From: Oscillatoriales cyanobacterium
Lineage (GTDB): Bacteria > Cyanobacteriota > Cyanobacteriia > Cyanobacteriales > Microcoleaceae
NCBI GenBank assembly: GCA_004292955.1
Contig: RDXX01000018.1
Span: 62,001 to 126,000, forward strand
Reading direction: 5' to 3'
DNA length: 64,000 nt
Part shown: positions 35,026-45,400 of the stretch, piece by piece
Numbering within the stretch: position 1 is the first letter of the stretch
Layout of the letters: every line of letters starts with the position of its first letter
Program-made: the position numbers and the translations under genes
The notes under the pieces: model-generated
Seen by the model: the letters and a program-made list of their open reading frames with translations, nothing else
Told to the model about the DNA's origin: nothing
Databases searched by the model: none

Positions 35026-37665
35026 TCAACTGTCAACTGTCAACTGATGAACCGTACTATTGAATTTCTCTGCTTCGAGAATTAAGTTGAGAATTTTTTG
35101 GTAATCAAAATTCTCTAGATGACCTTGAAGGATGTCGGCAAATTCAGGATGAGCAGCCCTTATTTCCTCGATTGTGATCCCAATTAAGTCAAAATCAGCA
35201 CTGCGAATTACCTGCCTCATATTATCTATCCATTCTGCGGGAAGGTTGGGCAAAGAAGCACACAAAGTATTAGAAGAATTTGATAGGTTATTGCGATCGC
35301 CCATTGAATCAGAGCCTGTCAAGTCAGAATAAATATAACTCACCCCCAAATGTTTGCTCAGCATATCAAATATATCCATTTTGCGGAAAGGTTTTCTGAT
35401 AAAGTCATCACAACCCATCAACAAAGAAAAAGAGCGTTTATCTTCATGGGTACTAGCTGTTAAAGCAACAATCTTCGGGTTCAGGAATTGAGGATTGGGA
35501 ATATCCATCTTCCCCTCGCCTTGTTCCTCTTCCTTTCTCCGCTGTATCCTCGATCTAATTTCGATCGTCGCTTCGTAGCCGTCCATCACCGGCATTCGCA
35601 AATCCATCAAAATCAAGTGCGGCTGCCAATTTTCCCACATTTCTACCGCTTCACGGCCGTTGCTAGCCTCTTCGACTCCGAAACCCAAGCCAGAAAGCAT
35701 TTTGACTAACAGTTTGCGGTTGTCTGTGCGATCGTCCACAACTAAAATTCGATAGTATTGCTGATCTGGTTCCAGTCCAATCACCTCACGGATGTTTTTT
35801 GGAACAGTAATTGCAGCGGAATCAACTGCACTAACTTCAATCTCAAATCTAAAAATAGTACCCCGTTCTAGCTGGCTTTCTACAGTTAGATCGCCACCCA
35901 TTAACCGTACAAATTCGTTGCTAATTGTCAATCCCAAACCAGTACCTTGTTGAGCTTTTTGACCAGATGCTGTCTGCACAAATGCTTGAAAAAGATTGCC
36001 CATTTCTTCTGGGGCAATACCAACTCCCGTATCTTCTATTTCAAACTCCAAAAACAGAGAATTAGAAATATTTAAATTATCCGTTTTTGCCAATACTTTA
36101 CTTTCAGACTGACGGGAAATTATAGAAATTTCTGGATAATTGCTTGCTTCTAAATCTGAATCTGTCGAATTTTTCAAGGGACTGACAATTTCCCCTTCCT
36201 CGCTTATTTTGGCTATATTTGCGATCGAATTCGCTGCTGAAATACCTTCTAACTTCCGGCGCACTCTTACTGACACCCCGCCGATTTGAGTGAATTTCAT
36301 CGCATTACTCAGAAGATTGATTAGCACCTGGCGTAGCTTCACTTCATCGGTTCGCACGTACTGCGGAATGTCAGCATCGCGCTGGAAAATCAACTGCAAA
36401 TCTTGATTTTTTGCTCGCAGGTCAAACATTTCTTGCAATTCGTCAAGCAAGCAGTAAAGGTCAAAGTTAGTCGGAAAAAGTGTCATCCGCCCCGCTTCGA
36501 TTTTTGCCAAATCTAAAGCTTGATTAATTAAAGTCAGCAAGTGTTCGCCGCTGCGATAAATAATTCTGAGATTTTCTCTGTCGTCTACTGTCAAATTCGG
36601 GCTGGGTTCGACGATTTGAGTAAAGCCGAGTATGGCATTGAGAGGTGTACGCAACTCGTGACTCATGTTGGCAAGGAAGGTACTTTTCGCTCTGTTTGCT
36701 GCTTCGGCGGCGAAGGCAGCTTTTTGCAATTGTTCTGTGCGTTCTACAATTTCAGCTTCTAAGGTACGCTGGTAATTTGATAGGAAATTTTCTAATTCTT
36801 TGCGCTGGCTGATGTCTTGAATAACTGCGATCGCAAAAACAATATTTCCGTTGCTGTCAAAAATAGGTTTGGCACTTATTTCTAGAGTGATTGTCAGCCC
36901 GTATTGAAGGATTTCAACTTCATTCACCTTGACATATTCCCCTCTCAGCGCCCGCAAGATCGGAAAATTTTCAGGGAAATACAGCCGATCGTTTTCGGCG
37001 TCATAAAATTGAGAACTTGCAACTAATTGTTCAACACTGTTGCCTAGCATACTGTCTGCCAACCCAGTATCTGCATCCAGCAACTGCTCGGTGGTATGAT
37101 TGATATAGGCGATCGAGCCGTCGGGATTGTAAACAGATACCCCCACAGGCAAAGCTGCTAAAAATTGATTCAATCGGCTTTCGCTTGCCGACAATTCCTG
37201 GTTGGCTATCTGCAACTGCTTGTTTGCTTCTCGCCCCTTAATAACTTCATCAGCCAACTTTTGGTCTTGCAAATAGCTGTGAACTGCTTCGACTACTGTT
37301 AACTTCAAATCTTCCTTTTGCCAAGGTTTGGGGATGTAGCGGTACAGCTTGGCATACTTGATAGCGTGACTGATTGCCTCCAAATCTGCTTGACCGGTCA
37401 GCATAATTTTCAGCGTATTGGGCGATCGTTCATGAATTATTTGGAGCAGTTCGTCTCCTTTGATATCCGGCATGATATAATCAGAAACAACTAAAGCTAT
37501 TTCGTGTTCGTCAGCCTGTAAATCTGTTAATAACTCTAAAGCATCTTCTCCTCCTTGGGCTGTTTCAATAATACACCGATCGCCGATCGCCTTTTTTAGT
37601 TCAATCTTTAAACTGTTCAAAACATCAGCTTCGTCATCAATACAAACAATCACAGGTTTTTTCAT
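35026..37665 (-). CDS. hybrid histidine kinase REC-PAS-HisKA-HATPase-REC (paralogue 2)
   Basis: 879 aa, ATG 37665. Same plan as its neighbours: REC1 with D62, PAS about 170-290, HisKA H336 (MSHELRTPLNAILGF), HATPase (NLLSNAMKFT, GTGLGLTIS), REC2 (MDLRMPVMDGYEAT), shared tail (AEWIDNMRQVIRSADFDLIG). The region between HATPase boxes carries a variable Ser-rich insert not shared with paralogue 3. Oddity: the last residues QLTVDS and the TGA stop are encoded by a TTGACAG heptamer array, which the paralogues lack. The signal is unknown. Confidence 0.88.
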   Translation of the reverse strand: MKKPVIVCIDDEADVLNSLKIELKKAIGDRCIIETAQGGEDALELLTDLQADEHEIALVVSDYIMPDIKGDELLQIIHERSPNTLKIMLTGQADLEAISHAIKYAKLYRYIPKPWQKEDLKLTVVEAVHSYLQDQKLADEVIKGREANKQLQIANQELSASESRLNQFLAALPVGVSVYNPDGSIAYINHTTEQLLDADTGLADSMLGNSVEQLVASSQFYDAENDRLYFPENFPILRALRGEYVKVNEVEILQYGLTITLEISAKPIFDSNGNIVFAIAVIQDISQRKELENFLSNYQRTLEAEIVERTEQLQKAAFAAEAANRAKSTFLANMSHELRTPLNAILGFTQIVEPSPNLTVDDRENLRIIYRSGEHLLTLINQALDLAKIEAGRMTLFPTNFDLYCLLDELQEMFDLRAKNQDLQLIFQRDADIPQYVRTDEVKLRQVLINLLSNAMKFTQIGGVSVRVRRKLEGISAANSIANIAKISEEGEIVSPLKNSTDSDLEASNYPEISIISRQSESKVLAKTDNLNISNSLFLEFEIEDTGVGIAPEEMGNLFQAFVQTASGQKAQQGTGLGLTISNEFVRLMGGDLTVESQLERGTIFRFEIEVSAVDSAAITVPKNIREVIGLEPDQQYYRILVVDDRTDNRKLLVKMLSGLGFGVEEASNGREAVEMWENWQPHLILMDLRMPVMDGYEATIEIRSRIQRRKEEEQGEGKMDIPNPQFLNPKIVALTASTHEDKRSFSLLMGCDDFIRKPFRKMDIFDMLSKHLGVSYIYSDLTGSDSMGDRNNLSNSSNTLCASLPNLPAEWIDNMRQVIRSADFDLIGITIEEIRAAHPEFADILQGHLENFDYQKILNLILEAEKFNSTVHQLTVDS

Positions 37666-37874
37666 GATTTTGCTTCCCGGAGTTTTTTTTGCTTCTCTCT
37701 TTGCTGCTACAATTTTGGTAAAAAATCAGATTTCAACCGATTTTTTTACCAACTTTTTTGGGTAACGGTAGAATGATTCATTGCTTCAATCCTCTTCTAT
37801 CGACAGCTATGGGTAGCTGTCAACTGTCAACTGTCAACTGTCAACTGTCAACTGTCACCTCTACTATGCTATTT
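37666..37874. repeat. spacer with TTGACAG heptamers (minus strand)
   Basis: 37813-37857 holds six units. The adjoining sequence (TGATTCATTG, CAATCCTCTTCTATCGAC) repeats at 34976-35005, showing that the tandem duplication included this spacer. Confidence 0.8.
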
Positions 37875-40361
37875 TTATGCCTCGGCAATTAAAGTGAGAA
37901 TTTTTTGGTAGTCAAAATTATTGAGATGATCCTGGAGGATTTCGGTAAATTCAGGATGATCGTACCTTAATTCCTCGATCGTCCTCGCAATTAAGTCAAA
38001 ATCAGCGCTACGGATTACCTGCCTCATGTTTTCTATCCATTCTGCGGGAAGTGCGGGCAAATAAGCAAGCGCAGCATTAGAGGGAGCGTCAGATTGATTG
38101 TGGCGATCGCCCGTTGGGATAAAATCAGTTGAGTAAGAGTAGAGGTACCTCACTCCCAAATGTTTGTGGAGCGTATCAAATATATCAGTTTTGCGGAAAG
38201 GTTTGCTAATAAAATCGTCGCAGCCTATAGATAAAGCAGACGATCGTTTTTCTTCAATAGTGCTAGCTGTCAAAGCAACAATCTTCGGAATCACAGAGCC
38301 CTTTTCTTGTCGCTCTTGCTGCTGTATTCTGTTCCTAATTTCTTTAGTAGCTTCATAGCCGTCCATCACTGGCATTCGCAGATCCATCAAAATTAAATGC
38401 GGCTGCCAATTTTCCCACATTTCTATTGCTTCGCAGCCATCGCTAGCCTCTCGCACTCCAAAACCCAAGGGAGAAAGAATTTTGACTAAAAGTTGGCGGT
38501 TGTCTTCGCGATCGTCTACAATTAAAATTCGATACCAGGGTTGATTTGGTTCCAACCCAGTAACTTCGCGGTTAATTTCTGGGGCGGGAATATCAGCAAA
38601 ATTAACCACACCGACTGGAATCTCAAATTTAAAACTTGTGCCGCGTTCTAATTCACTTTCTACGACGATTTCTCCTCCCATCAGCCGGACAAATTGACGG
38701 GTAATCGTCAATCCCAAACCCGTACCTTTCTGAGTTCTTTGACCCGAAGATGTTTGCACAAATGCCTTGAAAATATTCCCCAATTCTTCCGAAGCAATGC
38801 CAACGCCTGTATCTTCTATTTCAAACTGAAGGAAAATTACCCGATCGTCAGTTAAATCATCAGGCTCATCTCTGGGCACAACAGTTGCCACATCACTTCT
38901 ATCGGTGGCAAACTCTCTAATACTTTTTGTAGTATCAATGCAAGCTGTTGGACTGTTCAATAAGTCAACTATTCTCGATTTTTCTAATTGTGAAACCCTT
39001 AAAACGATTGAACCTTGTTCCGTAAACTTAATTGCATTGCTGAGAATATTTATCAGCACTTGCCGCAGTTTGACATCATCGGTTCGCACATACTGGGCAA
39101 CGTCATTTTCTCGCTGAAAAAGCAACTGAACCTCTTGATTCTTTGCCCGCATTTGAAACATATCTTGTAAATCGTCAAGCAAGCGGTATAAGTCGAAGTC
39201 TTTAGGGTCAAGTATCATCCGCCCCGCTTCAATTTTTGACAAGTCTAAAACTTCATTGATCAGGGCCAGCAAGTGTTCGCCACTGCGACGAATAATACTC
39301 AGATTTTCGTGGTTTTCGACAGTAAAATTGGAGCTGCCTTCCATGATTTGTGCAAACCCCAGTATGGAATTGAGAGGAGTCCGCAATTCATGGCTCATAT
39401 TGGCCAAAAACGTGCTTTTAGCTTTGTTTGCAGCTTCAGCAGCTAAGGCGGCTTGTTGCAGTTGTTCTGTGCGTTCGTCTATTTTGGTTTCTAAGGTGTG
39501 CTGGTAATCTGCTAGTATTCTTTCGGCTCGTTTGCGATCGGTAATATCTTGAAAAGCTGCGATCGCATAAACAATATTTCCCCTAGCGTCAAAAATTGGC
39601 GTAGTATTGATCTCGATCGCAATTATTTTGCCATCTTGACGGATTTCTACATCGTCAACCTTGACAAATTCTCCTTTGAGTGCGCGCAAAATTGGCAGAT
39701 TGTCCGGCGGGTAAAGCTCATCAGTATTGGCAACATAAAGTTGATAAGTTGCAGCTAATTGTTCCGCAGTGCTTTCCGGGATAGTGTCTGCACCCAGCAA
39801 ATCCCGCGCTGCTTGGTTGAAATAGGCGATCGAGCCGTCGGGATTGTAAACAGATACCCCCACGGGCAGAGCTGCTAAAAATTGGTTCAGGCGGCTTTCG
39901 CTCGCCGACAGCGCCGCATTTACTTCTTGCCGCTTCAGGATTTCATCTGTTAACTTTTGGTCTTGCAAGTAACTGTGAATTGCTTCTACTACCGTTAATT
40001 TTAAATCTTCATTATGCCAAGGTTTAGGGATGTAACGGTACAATTTAGCATACTTTATAGCATTGCTCAGAGCTTCCAGATCAGCTTGCCCAGTCAGCAT
40101 AATAGTCAGCGTATCGGGCGATCGTTCGTGAATTTTTTTAAGCAGTTCATCCCCTTTAATATCCGGCATAATATAATCGGAAAGCACCAACGCAATCTCG
40201 TATTCATCCGCCTGCAAATCTTCCAGTAACTCTAAAGCATCTTCCCCGCCCTCAGCCGTTTCAATAATACACCGATCCCCGATCGCCTTTTTCAGTTCAA
40301 TCTTTAAACTGTTCAAAACATCCGGTTCGTCATCAATACAAACAATCACAGGTTTTTTCAT
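37875..40361 (-). CDS. hybrid histidine kinase REC-PAS-HisKA-HATPase-REC (paralogue 3)
   Basis: 828 aa. ATG 40361 overlaps the stop of the receiver gene before it (ATGA), so the two are translationally coupled. REC1 D62 (LSDYIMPD), PAS about 160-275, HisKA H324 (MSHELRTPLNSILGF), HATPase (NILSNAIKFT, GTGLGLTIT), REC2 (MDLRMPVMDGYEAT), shared tail (AEWIENMRQVIRSADFDLIA). It lacks the longer linkers of the other two and may be closest to the ancestral form. The lone receiver upstream is a natural phosphate partner. Confidence 0.88.
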   Translation of the reverse strand: MKKPVIVCIDDEPDVLNSLKIELKKAIGDRCIIETAEGGEDALELLEDLQADEYEIALVLSDYIMPDIKGDELLKKIHERSPDTLTIMLTGQADLEALSNAIKYAKLYRYIPKPWHNEDLKLTVVEAIHSYLQDQKLTDEILKRQEVNAALSASESRLNQFLAALPVGVSVYNPDGSIAYFNQAARDLLGADTIPESTAEQLAATYQLYVANTDELYPPDNLPILRALKGEFVKVDDVEIRQDGKIIAIEINTTPIFDARGNIVYAIAAFQDITDRKRAERILADYQHTLETKIDERTEQLQQAALAAEAANKAKSTFLANMSHELRTPLNSILGFAQIMEGSSNFTVENHENLSIIRRSGEHLLALINEVLDLSKIEAGRMILDPKDFDLYRLLDDLQDMFQMRAKNQEVQLLFQRENDVAQYVRTDDVKLRQVLINILSNAIKFTEQGSIVLRVSQLEKSRIVDLLNSPTACIDTTKSIREFATDRSDVATVVPRDEPDDLTDDRVIFLQFEIEDTGVGIASEELGNIFKAFVQTSSGQRTQKGTGLGLTITRQFVRLMGGEIVVESELERGTSFKFEIPVGVVNFADIPAPEINREVTGLEPNQPWYRILIVDDREDNRQLLVKILSPLGFGVREASDGCEAIEMWENWQPHLILMDLRMPVMDGYEATKEIRNRIQQQERQEKGSVIPKIVALTASTIEEKRSSALSIGCDDFISKPFRKTDIFDTLHKHLGVRYLYSYSTDFIPTGDRHNQSDAPSNAALAYLPALPAEWIENMRQVIRSADFDLIARTIEELRYDHPEFTEILQDHLNNFDYQKILTLIAEA

Positions 40362-40753
40362 AATAACTTTGCCAGCCCAGATTTGATCGTATCTATTAAC
40401 TCTTTACTTTTCCACGGTTTGTACAAACAGCAGTATAAATCGGCTTCTTTTACTGCCCGCTGAAGAGCCTCTTTATCCGCTTGCCCCGTCAACATCACCT
40501 TAACGATTTTAGGATATTTTTGGTGAACTCTAATTAACAGTTCATCACCTTTGATTCCCGGCATCAGCCAATCAGAAACAACCACAATCACCTCAGCTTC
40601 TGCTGGAAACTCCTCCAGTAAATCTAAAGCTTCATCACCACTTTCAGCTAATTCGTAAAAATAATCATCTTTAAATTCATTCTTGAGCTGCATCTTGAGA
40701 GTCTTCAAGATATCGGGTTCATCGTCAACGCAAAGAATTACAGGCTTATTCAT
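40358..40753 (-). CDS. stand-alone receiver domain protein (CheY-like)
   Basis: 131 aa, one REC domain: acidic pair DDEPD at 10-14, phospho-Asp in VVVSDWLMPG, Thr in VMLTGQAD and Lys in CLYKPWKS. There is no output domain, so it works as a phosphate shuttle or by protein contact. The sequence resembles the N-terminal REC of the kinase that it overlaps, suggesting it arose by duplication of that domain. It shares an ATGA junction with the kinase. Confidence 0.88.
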   Translation of the reverse strand: MNKPVILCVDDEPDILKTLKMQLKNEFKDDYFYELAESGDEALDLLEEFPAEAEVIVVVSDWLMPGIKGDELLIRVHQKYPKIVKVMLTGQADKEALQRAVKEADLYCCLYKPWKSKELIDTIKSGLAKLL

Positions 40754-41067
40754 CTTTTGCTCTCTGCTATTATTTTAATGGGTTTACCGACATGACTTGC
40801 TTCTGTGTTATTGATTTGGGGCGAGGATGCACTATCTATGTCCCCTATTTTATTTTAATAGAACTTCACAAAAGAAACCCGGTCAATCGCAATAAATCTT
40901 ATGTTTGTCAGCGAGACAGCCCCTGTCGCTATCGGGAATCAGCCCCTGCGGGTAATACCATTTTGGCATTGGAGGATTGGGGATGTTCGATTGGGTATCA
41001 CTGATGACAATCGGGGTTTGGTGCTTGCTGACAGTGGCATTCTTTTTTTAACAGGTGTAAGTTTAGT
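40754..41067. other. gene-free gap within the signalling block
   Basis: 314 bases. A short AAGAAACCCGG element lies near 40873. No gene, array or clear terminator is seen; a promoter for the downstream receiver-kinase genes could lie here. Confidence 0.35.
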
Positions 41068-42492
41068 TTAATAGATTGGGAGGGAGACTGTAAAGCTTGT
41101 CTGTCCCGGTACCGACTCTACAGCAATTGTACCTTCATGTTTGTCAACAATTTTTCTCACGATGTCCAATCCCAAACCGCTACCTTCCCCCGCAGATTTA
41201 GTCGTAAAAAATGGGTGAAAAATTTTGGGAATAACTTCTGGGGGAATACCTTTGCCGTCATCAGTAAATTTGAGGACAAGATCTGACTCTTGCTGCTTAG
41301 TTTCTATCGTCAAAATACCTTTATAATCCATTGCTTGCAGGGCATTGTGAATTAGATTTGTCCAAACTTGATTTAAGTCATCCGGATAACACATGATTTT
41401 CGGTAAATCTCCATAGTTTTTGACTACTTCTATGCCGTGTTTCAGTTGATTTTGATAAAGAGTTAACACCATTTCAATGCCATCATGCAAGTTCGCCTGC
41501 ACTTTTTCTTGCTTGCTATCGAAATGAGCGTAGCTTTTTAAGGCAAATACTACTTTTCCCGACTTGGCTGTCGCTCTTTGGATCAGGCTAATACTTTTTT
41601 TAAAGCTCGCAAACTGGTAAGCAGTATTGAAAACCACTTCCCAATCCGGCAATTTAAAAAATGGCAACAATTCTTCTATGCGATCGTAAATCTCCATGTC
41701 AACTAAACTATCCGCTATTTCTTCAGCATTTTCAATGCCTCCTGCCATCAACTCGTTACGCAACTGCTGCTTAATTTTGCGCTTTTCTCTGCTAGTAAAT
41801 AGCGTTTCGTGATTTGTAGATCTGTGCAGCAAAGCTAAAAAACAAGCTTGGCTTTCTTCAGAAAGTTGTTGAAAAAATTGAGGCATTTTTTCTAAATTTT
41901 CGTCCCAAAAATTAGAAATATTATCAATAGATGAACCTATGATGCCTAGCGGAGTATTGATTTCGTGGGCAATGCCGGCAATCAGTTGTCCCAGTGCAGC
42001 CATTTTTTCCGATTGAATCAAATGCTCTTGTGTCGCTTGCAATTGGTAGATAGCAGTTGCTAAATCTTGATTTTTTTCTTGCAAACTTTGTTGCAAAGAA
42101 CAAATTTTTAAATGAGTTTCAATCCGGGCTAAAACTTCTTCAACCTGAAACGGTTTGGTAATAAAGTCCACTCCCCCAACTGCAAAAGCTTTAACTTTAT
42201 CCATCACGTCGTTAATCGCACTGATGAAAATCACCGGGATGTCTTTTGTTACTTCAGAATCTTTGAGTCGCTGACAAACTTCATAGCCATCCATATCCGG
42301 CATCATAATATCCAGCAGAACTATATCTGGGGGCATTTTTTGAGCGGCAGATAGTGCTAGCTTGCCGTTGGGAACCGGGCGAACTTGATAGCCTTTGTCG
42401 CTCAAAATTCCTGCCAGCAGCCGCAGGTTTTGTGGCGTGTCGTCCACTACTAAAATATTAGCTCGATTGGTGTTGGGCAAAGTTAAATTCAT
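41068..42492 (-). CDS. response regulator-histidine kinase (REC-HisKA-HATPase)
   Basis: 474 aa, ATG 42492, six bases after the previous stop. REC about 12-130 (LVVDDTPQNLRLL, phospho-Asp in VLLDIMMPDMDG, KPFQ), a coiled coil (about 135-165), then a HisKA variant with GIAHEINTPLGII and H176, a helical insert of about 150 residues between HisKA and HATPase, and a HATPase with NLIHNALQAMDY, DDGKGIPP and GSGLGLDIVRKIVDKHEG. This is the CheY-fronted kinase type common in cyanobacteria. It likely takes phosphate from the 1316-aa kinase just upstream. Confidence 0.88.
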   Translation of the reverse strand: MNLTLPNTNRANILVVDDTPQNLRLLAGILSDKGYQVRPVPNGKLALSAAQKMPPDIVLLDIMMPDMDGYEVCQRLKDSEVTKDIPVIFISAINDVMDKVKAFAVGGVDFITKPFQVEEVLARIETHLKICSLQQSLQEKNQDLATAIYQLQATQEHLIQSEKMAALGQLIAGIAHEINTPLGIIGSSIDNISNFWDENLEKMPQFFQQLSEESQACFLALLHRSTNHETLFTSREKRKIKQQLRNELMAGGIENAEEIADSLVDMEIYDRIEELLPFFKLPDWEVVFNTAYQFASFKKSISLIQRATAKSGKVVFALKSYAHFDSKQEKVQANLHDGIEMVLTLYQNQLKHGIEVVKNYGDLPKIMCYPDDLNQVWTNLIHNALQAMDYKGILTIETKQQESDLVLKFTDDGKGIPPEVIPKIFHPFFTTKSAGEGSGLGLDIVRKIVDKHEGTIAVESVPGQTSFTVSLPIY

Positions 42493-42498
42493 CGGTAT

Positions 42499-45400
42499 TT
42501 ACTGTTGTTCGCTGCGCTCGATTATGGTCAAAATTCTGTCATATTCAAAATTATTAATGCAATCTTGAAGCGCGGCTGCCAGAGAGGGGTTGATAGTGCC
42601 GATTTGTGCGATCGAACTGGCGATCGCCTCCATGTCTACACTCAAAATATTTTGCTTGAATTGAACCCTCCAGTCTGGAGAAAGAGAGGCGATCGCCTCT
42701 GGTGTCAGCACATCCTGACTAGACTCCCCCGCACCCCCCATACTGACCTCTGTTGGCTCTTCATAAATATAGCGTACTCCTAAATGTTTCCCCATGGCCG
42801 CAAAGATATCTTCCTCTCGGAACGGTTTCCGCATAAAATCATCGCAACCCGTCGAAAGAATCACCGCCCGTTCTTCCTCCAAAACACTAGCAGTCAGGGC
42901 AACAATCGCCGTTGCTTGCCCGCCAGTTGTAGTTTTAATCTGTTTCGTTGCTTCATACCCGTCCATTACAGGCATTCTCATGTCCATCCAAATCAGATGC
43001 GGTTCCCAATCCCTAAAAATATCCACCGCTTCTTGACCGTTATTCGCTTCTCTCAACAGAAATCCCAACGGACTGAGAAGTTTTACTAACAGTTGGCGGT
43101 TCAAAGGTTTGTCGTCCACAATTAGCAAGCGGTAAGGTGGCTGATTCGGTTCGAGGGCAACAACTCGACGTAGAGCTTTTTTACTTTCAATATCACTAGC
43201 TTCCACCAGATGAACTTGGATATCAAACTGAAATAGCGCACCCTTGCCCACCTCGCTGCTAACAGTAATTTCACCTCCCATCAATTGCACGAACTGGCGG
43301 CTGATCGCTAAACCTAAACCCGTCCCTTCTTGAGAATCTTTACCCGTTGTTGTCTGCACAAATGCTTCAAACAACTGATGGATTTCTTCGGTGGCAATGC
43401 CTGCACCAGTATCTTGAACTTCAAAATGGAGCGAGTAGCGGCCGGGCATTTCATCAGCGCTGTTTTTGTGTAAATTCCGCTTTCCTCCTTTCACTTGCAC
43501 CGACACTCCACCTTGTGAAGTAAATTTAATTGCATTGTTGAGCAAATTAATTAATACTTGGCGCAATTTCACTTCATCGGTGGAAATGTAATGGGGAACT
43601 TCTGCATCTCGATCGAAGATTAATTGCAAGCCTTTTTCCTCAGCTTTGAGAGCAAACATATCTTCTAAATCATCGAGGATTCGATATAAATCGAAGCTTT
43701 TTTCATTAATGGTAGTGCGTCCAGCTTCAATTTTTGACAAGTCTAAAACTTGGTTAATTAACGTCAGCAAATGCTCGCCGCTCCGCAGGATAATCCCGAC
43801 ATCTTCTTGATTTTCGGGAGACAAATTTTTACTGCGGATCATGACTTGAGCAAAGCCGATGACTGCGTTCAGGGGCGATCGCAATTCGTGGCTCATATTG
43901 GCGAGAAACGTACTTTTAGCTTTGTTGGCTGCTTCGGCGGCTTCTTTCGCCTGCTCCATTTTGATTTGTGCTTCTTTGCTATCCGTAATATCTTTAATAA
44001 AACCTTCGTGATAAAGTAGATTTCCTGCGGGATCGCACACGGCCCGACAATTTTCGGAAATCCAGATGATGCTACCATCTTTGCGGTAAATTTCCGATTC
44101 AAAGTTAGACAGTATCCCGTACTCGTCGATCAGCGCTACAAATTCGCTGCGGCGGTTGGGTTTCACGTAAAGCTGGTTCTTGAAATTCGGCTGTGCTGCG
44201 ATTAATTCTGCGGGCGATTCGTAACCGTAGAGTTCAGCTAAAGCGGGGTTGGCGCTGAGGTATGTCCCGTCAGCAGCAGTTTGAAAAATGCCATTCAAAG
44301 CATTTTCATAAATGTTGCGATATTTTTCTTCTGCTTCGCGGAGGGCGGTTTCTGCTTTTTGGCGATCGGTAATATCGCTCGAAATCGAGAGAAAACAAGC
44401 TTCTCCCTCAATATCGATGGTTTCAATAGACAGCAGGGCCGTTCTTTCTGTACCGTTTTTTTTGCGAAATCTCAGCTCGTAATTGTGAAGGGCTGTCTGG
44501 TTTCTTAACATTTGAATCATGCGATCGCGCTCTCCTAGACTCGCCCAAAAATTTAGATCTACGGCTGTTTTACCAATAATCTGGTCGTGCGTGTAGCCAA
44601 TCATCTGGCAAAAGCTGTCATTAACTTCTATGTGGCGACCGTCACTGATTCTCGTGATCGTAATTGCATTTGGACTAGAACGAAAAGCTTTAGAAAACTT
44701 TTCTTTTGCCTTGGCAAGAGCGGCGGTACGTTCTGCAACTTGCACTGCTAAGTTTTGGTTGTATTCTTTTAACAGTTGCTCCGCTTGTTTGCGTTCCGTA
44801 ATATCTTGAAAGGCGCACATTCCGTAGATAATATGTCCTTGGGCGTCGTAAATAGGAGTTCCCCAAACTTGTAGGGGAACAGTTTTGTCACTGGAGCAGA
44901 TTTCCATGTCATCGACAGTGACACTTTTGCCCTGCAAAGCATTTAAAATAGGGTCGTATTCCGCCGGGTAAATTTCCTGGGTTCCAGCTAAATAAACTTT
45001 GTAAGCTTGGCGCAAATTTTCGGCATCTGCTGCTATGATTCCTTGACCAAAAAGTTGCTCTCCTATAGGATTAATGTAGTGAGGTTTACCATTTTTTTCG
45101 ACAATAAAAATGCCTAGCGGTACTGCATCGAGAAATTGTTTGACTCGGTTTTCGCTTTCCGAGAGCGAAGTAAATGAATGCTGCAATTGCTCTGCCATGC
45201 TGTTGAAAGCAGCGGCAAGTTCTCCGAGTTCATCTTCGCGATTCAAAGCGAGCTTTGTATCCCATTCATTGCGTGCCAAAGCTTTCGCCGCCGCATTCAA
45301 TTTTAAAATCGGCCGCACCACCCATTTAGCAGTCAGAATCCCAAGAATGGTCGCCCCAATCAAAGCTGCAACGGACAGCAAAAAAGTGGTGCGGGTATTG

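Noticed and set aside
37811-37857. TTGACA units as true promoters of the next kinase gene
   Set aside because: No acceptable -10 box lies 16-18 bases after the last unit; similar arrays occur where no gene follows.
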